Source: Gammaproteobacteria bacterium
Lineage (GTDB): Bacteria > Pseudomonadota > Gammaproteobacteria > Pseudomonadales > Pseudomonadaceae
DNA length: 59,344 bases
Reading direction: 5' to 3'
Assembly: GCA_012728415.1 (NCBI GenBank)
Contig: JAAYFD010000028.1
Location: forward strand, 1-59,344
The notes beneath the pieces are model-generated. The model was not told where the DNA came from, did no database searches, and was given only the letters and a program-made list of their open reading frames with translations. Shown here one piece after another: positions 21,782 to 31,354 of this stretch. The translations under genes and the position numbers were made by a program. Numbering within the stretch: the first letter of the stretch is position 1; every line of letters begins with the position of its first letter.

Positions 21782-22280
21782 TGCAGGAGTCCATCAGTAA
21801 ATATCGCCACAAGGGCAGGCGCCTGACGTGGACATCAAGCGTGCTATAGTCGTCAAGCAGGGCGTGAACGGGCCATGCCTGTCCCTGTATCCACAGCGTA
21901 GATTGTACATTGCTCGAAACAACCCAGTTCAGTTCGTCCAGCAGGCGGTTAAGCCGATAGTCAATCAGCCCGCTGTCACCCGCCTGCAGAACGCCATTGT
22001 TTGGCGTACCGGCACCGTAGGTCTTGAAGCGGCTGCGGACCAGCAGCAACTGATTACCCTGGCGCCGATAATCCTCACGCCAGTTTTCTTTTTCCACCGA
22101 GTGCTGCCATTGCAGGGCAAAACCGCTGTCAGGCAGACGGCACAATTGCCCATTCACACCGGCAACCATGATTGTCGTTGACCAGAAAAAAACAATCAGA
22201 AAGAAAAGGCCGGCCAATCCTGCCTGGATTGCCGGCCTTGTGCCGACCTGCAGAACGCTAGTCTGCAGCCAGTTCGTCAT
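21747..22280 (-). CDS. DUF1850 domain membrane-anchored protein
   Basis: 177 aa from the ATG at 22280; the longer open frame overlaps the upstream gene much more. One N-terminal membrane helix (LAGLFFLIVFFWSTTIMVAG) is followed by a soluble domain with FALQWQHSVEKENWREDY, the mark of DUF1850. Members are found with TAXI-type TRAP genes, so it probably serves the transporter, but no function is proved. It overlaps the binding-protein gene by 23 bases and the membrane-subunit gene by 35 bases. Confidence 0.75.
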   Translation of the reverse strand: MTNWLQTSVLQVGTRPAIQAGLAGLFFLIVFFWSTTIMVAGVNGQLCRLPDSGFALQWQHSVEKENWREDYRRQGNQLLLVRSRFKTYGAGTPNNGVLQAGDSGLIDYRLNRLLDELNWVVSSNVQSTLWIQGQAWPVHALLDDYSTLDVHVRRLPLWRYLLMDSCNELFRQAHKLR

Positions 22281-23286
22281 AGTATTGCTGGGCACCAGGA
22301 TGCAGCGGTGCCACCAAACCCTGTTGGGCCGCTTCAACCGAAACATCATTCATTGCCTGGTGCGAGTTGCGCAACTGTGGCAGGCTGTCGAAGAAAGTCC
22401 GGGTCAGCTTGTAGACGTCCTCCTGGGACAGGTCCGAGCGGACAGCAAGAGCGTTCATGATGGCAGCAGTAGTAACCGGCTCTTCGTTTCCGTATGTGCC
22501 GGCGGGGATTTCCAGTGAAACAAAGTAGCTTTTGTCTTCAGCAATACGACTAACATTTTCCGGCTTGATGCTGACCATTTGCAGGTCGAAGCTTTGCTCC
22601 AGCTCAAGCAGGGAGGCATTGGGCAAACCGCTGGTGAGAAAGGCTGCATCCAGCTTGCCAGCTTTCAGTGCATCAGCAGCTTCAGCATAGCCCAGATAGT
22701 CGACTTTCAGGTCGCTGTAAGAAATACCATGACCAGTCAAAAGGTTGCGGGCGTTCACTTCTACACCGGAGTTTTGGGCGCCGACCGCTACGCGCTTGCC
22801 ACGCAGGTCCTCCAGCGTCTTGATGCCGCTTTTTTTCGAGGTCACTATCTGCACATAGTTTGGGTACAGGGCGGCAATTTGTTGAACATTAGTGACGGGC
22901 GCCTGGAAGCTGCCTTCACCGGCCAGGGCATCGCTGAGCACATCGCTCATAAGAAAAGCCAGTTCAACCTTGTTCTGGGCCATCAGGTTGACGTTCTCAA
23001 CCGAAGCACCTGTGGTCTGGGTTTTCGAGTTGACCCCGTAGGTCTTGTTGAAAATCTCGCCCATGGTGGTGGCAATGATGTTGTAGGGACCGGAAGCGCC
23101 GCCGGTGGCTATGGTGGCGAAACGGGTTTCCAGCTTGTTGTCGGCAGCTGGGGCAGGGCTCTCGGCAGCAGGGCTGCTGGCCGGGGCTGTTTGGGTCTGT
23201 TTGTTGGTGGTGGTATCGTCAGAGCATGCGGTCAGCAGTCCGGCCAAAGCCAGTGCGCCGAGACTGGTGCGAAGTGATGTTTTCAT
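22258..23286 (-). CDS. TAXI family TRAP transporter substrate-binding lipoprotein
   Basis: 342 aa from the ATG at 23286. The signal ends in a lipobox (LAGLLTAC, then S), so it is a lipid-anchored periplasmic binding protein, followed by a Ser/Ala/Pro-rich linker. The mature part starts RFATIATGGASGPYNIIATT, the typical TAXI opening, with KTQTTGASVENVNLM near residue 95. It is the first gene of a three-gene operon. ACAGGT is a moderate ribosome site. Confidence 0.92.
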   Translation of the reverse strand: MKTSLRTSLGALALAGLLTACSDDTTTNKQTQTAPASSPAAESPAPAADNKLETRFATIATGGASGPYNIIATTMGEIFNKTYGVNSKTQTTGASVENVNLMAQNKVELAFLMSDVLSDALAGEGSFQAPVTNVQQIAALYPNYVQIVTSKKSGIKTLEDLRGKRVAVGAQNSGVEVNARNLLTGHGISYSDLKVDYLGYAEAADALKAGKLDAAFLTSGLPNASLLELEQSFDLQMVSIKPENVSRIAEDKSYFVSLEIPAGTYGNEEPVTTAAIMNALAVRSDLSQEDVYKLTRTFFDSLPQLRNSHQAMNDVSVEAAQQGLVAPLHPGAQQYYDELAAD

Positions 23287-23486
23287 TTTTATACCTGTCT
23301 GCAAAGTCCGTGCCGGGTGCTGAAATTACCAGAAAAGCTGCTTGTAGCAGCGCGCTGGAATGGTATTCGGTTTTAGCGGTCAACACGGTGTGTTCATGAA
23401 GGTTGTTGCTTGTCGTCCATGACTGCAGTCACTTTAGCATAAAAACAGCAAAAAACTTGCTGTCAAGACGGTGTCAATATTGTTCT

Positions 23487-24173
23487 TTAGCCATGTTGCA
23501 ACAGGGTTAGCAAATCAAGAATGCAGATGCGGCGCCCTTCCAGCAGCAAGAGCCCATCACGTTCGAGCTGATTTAACACCCGTGACAGGGTTTCGGGCTG
23601 AATTGAAAGCTGGCTGGCAATCAGGCGCTTGGTTGCCGGCAGCTCGAACTTGGGAGCCATGCAGTCATTGCAAGACCCTAGCCCTTGACTAACCAGATAG
23701 CGAACCACCCGGTCAACCGACTTGTTAAAAGAAAGGATCTCCAGTGTTTCCAAACTGTCCTGCTCCAGCTGTGCCAGCCTGGACAGCAGGGCAATGCTTA
23801 ACGCGCTGTTATTGAGAATGATCTGGTGATACTGCTCCAGAGGGAACATCAATACTTCCGAAGTTTCCACAGCCATGGCTGTGTAATCATGGATGGCATT
23901 GATGGAAAACAGCATGCCTTCGGCCAGGATATCGCCCGGGAGCAGGATTCTGAAAACTTTTTCTTGGCCGTCCTGGGTCAGCCTGAACAGCTTGAGCGAG
24001 CCGGAAATGACAAAGCCCAAACGTTTTGCGTTCTCCCCCTGTTGATAGGCGCACTCGCCCCGGGCAAGGGGAAGAATTTCTGCGTGCTCCACCAGCCCGG
24101 ACTGCTCTTCGATGGTTAGCCCGCCCAGTAGCGGATTGTCTTGCAGTTGTGGGTATCGGACGGAAAAACTCAT
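23487..24173 (-). CDS. dnr: Crp/Fnr family regulator, Dnr-like
   Basis: 228 aa from the ATG at 24173 (AAGGTA upstream). An N-terminal cyclic-nucleotide-like beta barrel is followed by a long helix and a winged helix with ASQLSIQPETLSRVLNQLER as the recognition region. The recognition helix matches the Dnr/Fnr type (E and SR positions), so TTGAT-N4-ATCAA-like sites are expected. The N-terminal cysteine cluster of Fnr and Anr is missing; the only cysteine near the N-terminus is C49-like in GECAYQQ, and two lie in NDCMAP further on. This favours a haem/NO-sensing Dnr-type protein over an FeS oxygen sensor. It lies 200 bases upstream of the TRAP operon on the same strand. Confidence 0.8.
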   Translation of the reverse strand: MSFSVRYPQLQDNPLLGGLTIEEQSGLVEHAEILPLARGECAYQQGENAKRLGFVISGSLKLFRLTQDGQEKVFRILLPGDILAEGMLFSINAIHDYTAMAVETSEVLMFPLEQYHQIILNNSALSIALLSRLAQLEQDSLETLEILSFNKSVDRVVRYLVSQGLGSCNDCMAPKFELPATKRLIASQLSIQPETLSRVLNQLERDGLLLLEGRRICILDLLTLLQHG

Positions 24174-24294
24174 GCAGGTACCTTGGACAGTGGCGGTGGT
24201 TACGAATGTGTAACCTTTGGCATGCCCTGGAATTCTAACACGAAGCGGAGCTTGCTCAGCAAAGCAGCTGATGATCACTACGGCAGGAAACGGG

Positions 24295-24323
24295 TTGGTT
24301 ATGCATGATGCTCACCCTATAAT
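24295..24323 (+). promoter_or_regulatory. gpsA promoter
   Basis: TATAAT at 24318-24323 with TTGGTT 17 bases upstream at 24295-24300; the ATG is 36 bases downstream. Confidence 0.6.
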
Positions 24324-24358
24324 GCCCGCACACCGCTTGGCGAAATTAAGGAACAGAA

Positions 24359-25387
24359 ATGACAAGCAAACAACCCGTAGCTGTCTTGGGTGGCGGCAGT
24401 TTTGGTACCGCCCTGGCTAACCTGGTCGCCGCCAATGGCCAGCAGGTGTTGCTCTGGATGCGAGACCCGGCCCAGGCCGAAGCGATCCGGACTAGCGGCA
24501 GGAATCCACGCTATCTGACTGATGTAGATCTGCGCACCGGAATCACTGCAACCACAGACTTAAACATGGTTTTGCGAGCCAGTACCCTGGTGTTTGTTGC
24601 CCTGCCATCGGTTGCGTTGCGGGCTGTGCTGGCGCCCTGCAGCAGCATGCTCAGTGGCAAGATGCTGGTCAGCACCACCAAGGGAATCGAGACGGACAGT
24701 TTTTTGTTGATGAGCCAGATTCTCGAGCAGGTCGCACCGCAGGCCCGCATAGGTGTCCTTTCAGGCCCCAACCTGGCCCGGGAGATTGCAGACCATGCAT
24801 TGACCGCAACTGTAGTGGCCAGTGAGCACGAAGCACTGTGTCGTGCAGTACAGCAGGTGCTCCATGGTGAAACTTTTCGTGTTTACGCCAGCCGAGACCG
24901 CTTTGGCGTCGAGCTCGGTGGAGCGCTGAAAAACGTTTATGCCATCATGGCCGGCATGGCAGCGGCATTGGGCATGGGGGAAAACACCAAAAGCATGCTG
25001 ATCACCCGGGCGCTGGCAGAGATGACACGCTTTGCTGTAAAAATGGGCGCCAACCCGTTGACTTTTCTCGGGCTGTCAGGAGTCGGTGATCTTATTGTCA
25101 CTTGCAGTTCGCCCAAGAGCCGTAACTACCAGGTGGGCTATGCCTTGGGCCAGGGTGTGGCACTGGAGCAGGCAGTGGAGCAGCTGGGCGAGGTGGCTGA
25201 GGGTGTCAATACCTTGCGTGCACTGCAACATAAAGCTGCCGACCTGGATGTCTATATGCCGCTGGTAAACGGGCTGTATGCGGTATTGTTTGAAAACTAT
25301 CCGTTGCAAAAAGTAATAGGCGGCCTGATGAGTGGCGAGCCTAAAACGGATATTGATTTTATTTCACCAGATCTGTTTGCGGGGTAA
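24359..25387 (+). CDS. gpsA: NAD(P)+ glycerol-3-phosphate dehydrogenase
   Basis: 342 aa. Reduces dihydroxyacetone phosphate to sn-glycerol-3-phosphate for phospholipid synthesis. The nucleotide site is [16 protein letters not shown] and the catalytic lysine lies in [24 protein letters not shown] is also typical. AAGGAA lies 8 bases before the ATG. A small DUF4389 gene starts 2 bases after the stop and sixA follows, an order known in pseudomonads. Confidence 0.97.
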   Translation: MTSKQPVAVLGGGSFGTALANLVAANGQQVLLWMRDPAQAEAIRTSGRNPRYLTDVDLRTGITATTDLNMVLRASTLVFVALPSVALRAVLAPCSSMLSGKMLVSTTKGIETDSFLLMSQILEQVAPQARIGVLSGPNLAREIADHALTATVVASEHEALCRAVQQVLHGETFRVYASRDRFGVELGGALKNVYAIMAGMAAALGMGENTKSMLITRALAEMTRFAVKMGANPLTFLGLSGVGDLIVTCSSPKSRNYQVGYALGQGVALEQAVEQLGEVAEGVNTLRALQHKAADLDVYMPLVNGLYAVLFENYPLQKVIGGLMSGEPKTDIDFISPDLFAG

Positions 25388-25389
25388 TC

Positions 25390-25695
25390 ATGGAGCCTGC
25401 TGTAAAAAAGCTTAATCGTGAGAGTTTTTGTCTGCGCATTCTTTGGATGCTGCTGTATGCACTGGCCTGGCAGGTGGCTGCGCCCTTGCTGATGCTGATT
25501 GTGCTGCTGCAGGTGGTTTACCGCGTCTTCAAGGGGCAGCCACATGCCGGACTGGCCCGGCTCGGTGGCGGAATAGGGGGCTGGCTTGCACAAATCGCCT
25601 GCTATGCAAGCTTTCAGAGCGAAGACAAGCCCTGGCCAGTAGCTGACTGGCCGCTACAGGGCGAAGTCAGCGAAAGCAGGGAGCCAATGCCATGA
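25390..25695 (+). CDS. DUF4389 membrane protein
   Basis: 101 aa. One or two membrane helices are seen (RILWMLLYALAWQVAAPLLM and LMLIVLLQVVYRVF), then a soluble tail. The pattern fits DUF4389 proteins that sit between gpsA and sixA in Pseudomonas. Function unknown. It starts 2 bases after gpsA and its stop overlaps the sixA ATG (ATGA). Confidence 0.75.
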   Translation: MEPAVKKLNRESFCLRILWMLLYALAWQVAAPLLMLIVLLQVVYRVFKGQPHAGLARLGGGIGGWLAQIACYASFQSEDKPWPVADWPLQGEVSESREPMP

Positions 25696-26168
25696 AAATC
25701 TGGTTGCTGCGTCACGGCGAGGCTGAGCTTACAGCCCGGCGTGATGCTGATCGCGTGCTGACTGCTTATGGCCGGCAGCAGGTCAGCGAAATGGCTGCAC
25801 ATCTGCGCGGCCAGCCATTAAGCACAGTCCTTTGCAGCCCCTATGTCAGGGCTCGGCAAACAGCAGACATCGTGCTGGATGCATTGGGCCCCATGAGTGA
25901 TCCGCTGGTTGTGCCCTGGCTGGTACCAGATGAGCCGGTACAAGCGGTCGTGCGACAGCTGGACAGTTTGGCGAAGGGTGATCTGCTGCTGGTGAGCCAT
26001 CAGCCGTTACTGGGTTTGCTGGGAAGCTGGCTATGCGAAGGCAATCAGGCGCAGCCGTTACCGCTGGGCACTGCCAGCCTGGCCTGCCTCGAAGGAGATT
26101 TTGCCGTTGCGGGCCTGATGCATTTAGTGTCACTGCAGCACCCGCAACCCCTGGATCTGAAAAGATAA
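25692..26168 (+). CDS. sixA: Phosphohistidine phosphatase SixA
   Basis: 158 aa. The histidine phosphatase signature LLRHGEAE is near the N-terminus, and the second catalytic histidine lies in LLVSHQPLLG. In E. coli SixA removes phosphate from the histidine of the nitrogen PTS protein NPr. Translation is probably coupled to the DUF4389 gene through the ATGA overlap. Confidence 0.92.
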   Translation: MKIWLLRHGEAELTARRDADRVLTAYGRQQVSEMAAHLRGQPLSTVLCSPYVRARQTADIVLDALGPMSDPLVVPWLVPDEPVQAVVRQLDSLAKGDLLLVSHQPLLGLLGSWLCEGNQAQPLPLGTASLACLEGDFAVAGLMHLVSLQHPQPLDLKR

Positions 26169-26258
26169 CAGAGGGGGCAGGTGCATATTAAATTACACTT
26201 CTAAACCAATAAGCACATGGTACAAAAACCCAATTACAACTAGAAAAAAGGAATACGC

Positions 26259-27131
26259 ATGTTGCACGTAAAAGAGATTCGCATTCAACTGCCGCACATT
26301 GATCTGGCTGCCAGGGTGTATGGTCCCGAGGACGGTCATCCCGTGCTGGCATTGCATGGCTGGCTGGATAATGCCATGACGTTTGAGTTGTTGGCGCCAA
26401 AGCTCCAGGGGTTGCGCATAGTCGCACTGGACATGGCCGGTCACGGGCACTCGGGACGCCGTGAGCCTGGCGCAGGCTATCAGCTATGGGACTACGCACT
26501 GGATGCCCTGATGGCAGCACACCAGCTTGGCTGGCAGCAGTTCTCCCTGCTGGGGCATTCGCTAGGCGGTATTATTTCAGTTTTGTTGGCTGGTGCAGTG
26601 CCCGAGCGTATCAAGTGCCTGGCCCTCATTGATGGGCTGGTCCCTGATACAGGTGAAGCAGCGCAGTCACCCAAAAAGCTGGGTGAAGCATTGCAGGCAC
26701 AAATTGCTTTGGCAGATAAAAAGAAAACTGTCTATAGCACCATTGAACAAGCCGTAGAGGCACGCAAGCGCGGGCTTATCGCGGTTACCCAGCAGGCTGC
26801 CGAGTTGTTGGCATCCCGCGGCTTGAGCCCGGTCGCCGGCGGCTACAGCTGGAATACCGACCAGCGCCTGACCCTGCCTTCACCGCTACGCCTTACCAAT
26901 GCGCATGCCTTGGCGTTTGTAAATGCGTTAGAGTGTCCGGTATCACTGATATTGGCCGAGCAGGGTTTGCTGCTGAACATTCCGGAGTTTGTGTATTTTC
27001 TTGATCGTCTGGACAAGCCAAATTTTCAGATCCAGCGGTTACCGGGCGGTCACCACCTGCATGTTAACGATGAACAGGGTGCGCATGCCGTAGCCGAGTG
27101 CTTTAATGTTTTTTTTGCCGAACAAACATAA
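26259..27131 (+). CDS. Alpha/beta hydrolase
   Basis: 290 aa. The nucleophile elbow GHSLGG (about residue 100), an oxyanion region ALHGWLDNA and the late histidine in PGGHHLHV give a complete Ser-Asp-His hydrolase pattern. The substrate is not predictable. AAAAAGGAA lies 6 bases before the ATG. The downstream DUF4892 gene is close and on the same strand. Confidence 0.88.
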   Translation: MLHVKEIRIQLPHIDLAARVYGPEDGHPVLALHGWLDNAMTFELLAPKLQGLRIVALDMAGHGHSGRREPGAGYQLWDYALDALMAAHQLGWQQFSLLGHSLGGIISVLLAGAVPERIKCLALIDGLVPDTGEAAQSPKKLGEALQAQIALADKKKTVYSTIEQAVEARKRGLIAVTQQAAELLASRGLSPVAGGYSWNTDQRLTLPSPLRLTNAHALAFVNALECPVSLILAEQGLLLNIPEFVYFLDRLDKPNFQIQRLPGGHHLHVNDEQGAHAVAECFNVFFAEQT

Positions 27132-27176
27132 GCTGTGAGTGGCAAAGCTTTCAGAATATGGAGTGTTAACAAGTTG

Positions 27177-27980
27177 ATGATCCGAATTTGTCATAGGTTG
27201 CTTGGCATGTTGTTGCTGGCCTTTATGCAGACGGCAACAGGGCAAGCCTCACCGGAAACGGTGGCGGGCTTGCCGGCCCTGGTTGATGCCAGGCAACTGG
27301 GACACACTCAGCAACTGGCAGTAGAAAAAATTTACCCGTTAGGCTCGGTTCGACGAATCAGTGGGCAGCTGCGTTTTTCCGCCGAGCTGACCATAAGTGG
27401 TGAGCGCAATCTGACAACCTGGCAGTTGTCGCCGGTACATACTGCAGATGCAGCGTTTGCACAGGTCAGGGAGCATTTGCAACAGGAGGGTAGCCGCTTG
27501 CTGTATTGGTGCGAAGGACGTGATTGCGGCCCGAGCAACCTGTGGGCCAACTCGGTGTTTGGTAATGCGCGGCTGTACGGGCCGGACGAGCACCAGCGCT
27601 ACGCAGTATTGGTTTCGGCCACCAGCCCGGAGCTCTTTGCCCTGTACACAGTAACCCGCGGTAATGGGCGCGGCATGCTCCACGTTGAGCACTTCCGGGC
27701 AGACGACCTGCCTGACAACCTGTATCCCGCTGCCGCAACACTGCTGCTGCAGTTGCGTAATGACGGTCAGCTGGAGCTTGCCAATGACCAGGGCAACCCA
27801 ATGCTAGAAGCTACCCAGCTGGCCCGGGCCTTGAATCGTGACAGCTCGTTACGGGTAATGCTGGCTGGTGAACAGGCCGCCGGTTGGCGCGAGCAACTGA
27901 TTGAAGCCGGTGTTCGCGCAACACGACTGGAACTTGACGATAACAGCGAAGTGGCGACCCGGATGCAGGTCTTGCCTTAG
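27177..27980 (+). CDS. DUF4892 domain exported protein
   Basis: 267 aa from the ATG at 27177; a TTG one codon earlier is also possible because GGAG lies 10-13 bases upstream. An N-terminal signal peptide (RLLGMLLLAFMQTATGQA) leads into a mature protein with SPVHTADAAFAQVREHL and WCEGRDCGPSNLWAN. The last quarter (GNPMLEATQLARALN, then SSLRVMLAGEQ) resembles an OmpA-like peptidoglycan-binding fold in pattern, but this is weak. Function unknown. Confidence 0.72.
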   Translation: MIRICHRLLGMLLLAFMQTATGQASPETVAGLPALVDARQLGHTQQLAVEKIYPLGSVRRISGQLRFSAELTISGERNLTTWQLSPVHTADAAFAQVREHLQQEGSRLLYWCEGRDCGPSNLWANSVFGNARLYGPDEHQRYAVLVSATSPELFALYTVTRGNGRGMLHVEHFRADDLPDNLYPAAATLLLQLRNDGQLELANDQGNPMLEATQLARALNRDSSLRVMLAGEQAAGWREQLIEAGVRATRLELDDNSEVATRMQVLP

Positions 27981-28004
27981 TCCCTTGCAACCGGAGGTGC
28001 CAGC

Positions 28005-29099
28005 ATGAAGACAAGCGATCGACTGATTGCACAGCTATTGATTCTGGGGCTTTTGGTTGCCTGCTTGTGGGTTCTGACCCCTTTTTTATCAGCGTTATTC
28101 TGGGCTGCAGTTCTGGCTTTTGCCACCTGGCCGGTAATGCGCGGACTGACCCGGATGCTGAATGGTAACGCAGCACTGGCAGCTTCATTGCTGACCGGGC
28201 TTTGGGTGTTATTGGTGGCGATTCCGCTGGTCTGGCTGGGACTGAATATTGCTGACTATATCCGTAACGGGATGGAACTGATCAAAGACCTGCGGGTGAC
28301 TGGCATGCCTGCCGAACCAGACTGGCTGGGGCGGGTGCCACTGCTTGGTGAGCGCTTGCAGGAACTTTGGCATATGCTGGACGAACAGGGTGAAGGCTAT
28401 TTCGCCGCCATCAAACCCTACATGGGCCAGTTTGGCAACTGGTTGCTCGGGCGCAGCGCGGGCATAGCCGGTGGCATTCTGGAGCTGGCACTGAGCTTGT
28501 TGCTGGTGTTTTTCTTTTATCGTGACGGCAACCGTCTGGCTCACTTTATGCGCAGCCTGGTACAGCGCATTATGCGTAGCCGTACCGATCATTACATTGA
28601 ACTGGTCGCAGATACAGTACGGCGTGTTGTCAATGGAGTCATAGGCACGGCCATAGCCCAGGCCATGGTAGCCTTTATCGGATTCAGCATTGCTGGTGTG
28701 CCGGGCGCTTTTCTTCTGTCCATTTTCACGTTTGGCTTAAGCATTATCCCGATGGGCCCTCCGCTGGTCTGGGTCCCCGCCGTTCTCTGGTTGTTTTTGC
28801 AGCAAAATTACGGAATGGGAACCTTCATGCTGTTTTGGGGTTTTATCGTGATAAGCAGCGTAGATAACTTTCTCAAACCTTACCTGATCAGCCGGGGAGG
28901 CAATTTGCCGCTGATCGTTGTGTTGATGGGAGTATTTGGCGGCATTATTGCCTTTGGCTTTATGGGGATTTTTCTCGGGCCGGTCTTGCTGGCTGTTGCC
29001 TACAGCCTGGTCAGTGAATGGATTAACCTGAGTCAGCGAACGCATCAGTTGCAACTGATGCAGCCTGTTGATACGCAAACTGATGTAGAGGATACCTAA
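28005..29099 (+). CDS. AI-2E/PerM family membrane protein
   Basis: 364 aa with about eight membrane segments in the arrangement of the AI-2E transporter (PerM/TqsA) family: two helices near the N-terminus, a soluble loop of about 80 residues, then a C-terminal helix bundle with IPMGPPLVWVPAVLWLF and GGNLPLIVVLMGVFGGI. Family members have been linked to export of autoinducer-2 or to Na+(Li+)/H+ antiport; the role here is unknown. GGAGG lies 9 bases before the ATG. Confidence 0.9.
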   Translation: MKTSDRLIAQLLILGLLVACLWVLTPFLSALFWAAVLAFATWPVMRGLTRMLNGNAALAASLLTGLWVLLVAIPLVWLGLNIADYIRNGMELIKDLRVTGMPAEPDWLGRVPLLGERLQELWHMLDEQGEGYFAAIKPYMGQFGNWLLGRSAGIAGGILELALSLLLVFFFYRDGNRLAHFMRSLVQRIMRSRTDHYIELVADTVRRVVNGVIGTAIAQAMVAFIGFSIAGVPGAFLLSIFTFGLSIIPMGPPLVWVPAVLWLFLQQNYGMGTFMLFWGFIVISSVDNFLKPYLISRGGNLPLIVVLMGVFGGIIAFGFMGIFLGPVLLAVAYSLVSEWINLSQRTHQLQLMQPVDTQTDVEDT

Positions 29100-29101
29100 A
29101 T

Positions 29102-29383
29102 ATGAAACGAATGACTTTGACAGCGCTGCTTGTGGCTGGCTTGTTAGCAGGTTGCGCTGGAAAAACTCATAACAGGAGCGCCTGTGCCAGCGAGCTGGAT
29201 GCAGCCTGGAAAGAGCTGAGCCTGGCCGAAGCAGAGGGCTTTGCCGGCACAGTAAGCTATTCCAAGGCGCTGACATTGATCACGGGTGCGAAAACGCAAC
29301 AACAGTTTGAAGGCTACAACGGTTGCTTGCGGAAGGCTAAAAAGGCCCGTTTCTATATCAGTGAATCCAGAGCGGGTCGCTGA
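29102..29383 (+). CDS. Small lipoprotein
   Basis: 93 aa. The signal peptide ends in a lipobox (LLAGC, then A), so the mature form should be a lipid-anchored protein of about 75 residues with three further cysteines (SACASEL and NGCLRKAKKARFYI). It starts 2 bases after the PerM-like gene and lacks a strong ribosome site, so it may be coupled. Function unknown. Confidence 0.75.
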   Translation: MKRMTLTALLVAGLLAGCAGKTHNRSACASELDAAWKELSLAEAEGFAGTVSYSKALTLITGAKTQQQFEGYNGCLRKAKKARFYISESRAGR

Positions 29384-29474
29384 CCCTGCGGCGTCTGGCT
29401 TTAAGTTCATGGCCCGCCGCCGCTTTCCGGGTCCGGACAGGCTATGGGCAGAAACCTTGAAAAGGGAGTGACCT

Positions 29475-30398
29475 GTGGTTTTACAACAGCTGGAAAAGGC
29501 GCTTGCTGCAGTCAATCAGGTGGTACTGGGCAAGGACACACAAGTACGCATGGCGCTAACCTGCCTGCTGGCACGCGGTCACCTGTTGCTGGAAGATTTG
29601 CCAGGCATGGGAAAAACCACTCTGAGCCATGCGCTTGCCCAGGTGTTGGGGCTCAATTATCAGCGTATCCAGTTCACTGCTGATTTATTGCCCGGAGACA
29701 TCCTGGGCACCTCGGTGTTTGAGCGTAACAGCAGCAGTTTTGTTTTCCATCCCGGGCCAATCTTCACTGAGGTATTGCTGGCTGATGAAATCAACCGGGC
29801 CACCCCCAAAAGCCAGAGTGCGCTACTTGAGGCCATGGAAGAACGGCAAGTCACGGTAGAAGGCAATACCCGCAGTCTGCCTGAGCCGTTTTTTGTCATT
29901 GCGACCCAGAACCCGCTGTCACAAAGCGGTACCTTTAGCCTGCCCGAGTCGCAACTGGACCGCTTCCTGATGCGGTTGTCGCTGGGTTACCCGGACCGGC
30001 GTGCCGAGCAGGCCTTGCTTGGCGGTAGTGGTGGACGCCAGCAGGCAATGGAACCGGCCGCCATTCTGGACAGGGAGCAGTTGCTGGCGGCGCAGCAGCA
30101 GGTGGCCGCGGTCAATGCCAGCGATGCATTAATTGCTTACATTTTGCGGCTGGCTGAAGCCAGCCGCAATCATCACAAGCTTGCATACGGGCTATCACCA
30201 AGGGGCAGCCTGGCTTTGCTGGCCGCCTGTCGCGCCTGGGCTTTCCTCGCGGGCCGGGATTATGTCATTCCTGAAGATGTTCAGACTCTTGCACCTGCCG
30301 TGGTTGCACACCGGCTTGGGCATGCGCTTAGCGGTGGCCGCGGGTACAGCGCCGAGTCAGTTGTCGATGAACTGCTGAACCAGGTTCCTGCGCTTTGA
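29475..30398 (+). CDS. MoxR family AAA+ ATPase
   Basis: 307 aa, starting at a GTG with AAGGGAG 6 bases upstream. Walker A is DLPGMGKTT and Walker B is LLADEINRATPKSQ, both typical of MoxR proteins. These act as chaperones for assembly or metal insertion of partner proteins, usually encoded next to DUF58 genes as here. The stop overlaps the DUF58 ATG (TGATG). Confidence 0.95.
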   Translation: MVLQQLEKALAAVNQVVLGKDTQVRMALTCLLARGHLLLEDLPGMGKTTLSHALAQVLGLNYQRIQFTADLLPGDILGTSVFERNSSSFVFHPGPIFTEVLLADEINRATPKSQSALLEAMEERQVTVEGNTRSLPEPFFVIATQNPLSQSGTFSLPESQLDRFLMRLSLGYPDRRAEQALLGGSGGRQQAMEPAAILDREQLLAAQQQVAAVNASDALIAYILRLAEASRNHHKLAYGLSPRGSLALLAACRAWAFLAGRDYVIPEDVQTLAPAVVAHRLGHALSGGRGYSAESVVDELLNQVPAL

Positions 30399-31354
30399 TG
30401 GAAAGGGTAAAACACTGGTTTTTCCAATGGTGGCAGCGGCGCTTGCCTCCAGCCAGCAGGGTACACCTGAATCAGCGACAGATATTTATTGTACCAACCC
30501 TGACCGGATACTGTTTTGCCGGCGCCTTGCTGCTGATGCTGCTGGTCGCTATCAACTATCAGAATAGCCTGGCCTATGGGCTGGCCTTTGTGCTGGCATC
30601 GCTGGGTTTGCTGACTGCCCTGCATACTTGGCGCAATCTGGCCGGGCTGGAACTGCAGGCATTGCAGGCCGCTCCCTGCTTTCCGGGTGAGCAAGCAGTG
30701 TTTCCCTTGCGACTGGAAGCCGCCAGGTACAGCCGCCATGGCATTTCATTAGGCTGGGGTTCCCCGCTGGCACTCCAGCAGGTCGATGTAAATTTTAAAC
30801 AGGGTGCCCAGGTCGCACTTGCCTTGCCGGCGCAACAGCGTGGCTGGCTCCGCGCACCGCGACTGCGCATCGAGTCCCGTTTCCCGCTGGGTATCTGGGT
30901 GGCCTGGAGCAGGGTGGATCTGGATATGCGCCTGCTGGTTTACCCGCAACCGGTCGAAGCCGCTCTGCCACTAACAGCGGCATGCAATGATGATGAAAGT
31001 ACCGAAGGGTTGCTGAGCACACAGCAGGGTGTAGACGATTATCAAGGGCTGGAAGCCTGGCAGCGCGGTGATGCGCTAGGGAGAATCGACTGGAAAGCCT
31101 GGTCACGCGGGCAGGGCCTGTGGGTCAAACAATTTGGTCAGTTACAAGGTAGTGACATGCTTTTGGACTATAGTTTGTTGCAGGGTAGCCAGGAACATCG
31201 CCTGTCAGTTTTGTGCCACCATGTGTTGCGCCTGGATGCCGAAGCCCGCCCATACTCATTGCAGTTACCCGGACAGCTGCTGGGGCCGGACAGCGGTCCT
31301 GGTCACCGCAGTGCCTGTCTGGCTGCACTGGCTCTGTTTGGTCATTCGTCATGA
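30398..31354 (+). CDS. DUF58 domain protein
   Basis: 318 aa from the ATG at 30398. Two membrane helices near residues 30-75 are followed by a DUF58 region with the GLEAWQRGDALGRIDWKAWS signature, a von Willebrand-like fold that partners MoxR. The gene sits between moxR and tgpA with overlaps on both sides, so the three form one operon. Confidence 0.92.
   Translation: MERVKHWFFQWWQRRLPPASRVHLNQRQIFIVPTLTGYCFAGALLLMLLVAINYQNSLAYGLAFVLASLGLLTALHTWRNLAGLELQALQAAPCFPGEQAVFPLRLEAARYSRHGISLGWGSPLALQQVDVNFKQGAQVALALPAQQRGWLRAPRLRIESRFPLGIWVAWSRVDLDMRLLVYPQPVEAALPLTAACNDDESTEGLLSTQQGVDDYQGLEAWQRGDALGRIDWKAWSRGQGLWVKQFGQLQGSDMLLDYSLLQGSQEHRLSVLCHHVLRLDAEARPYSLQLPGQLLGPDSGPGHRSACLAALALFGHSS

Noticed and set aside
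23487..24173. Assignment as Anr/Fnr oxygen sensor
   Set aside because: The N-terminal cysteine cluster needed for the FeS centre is not there.
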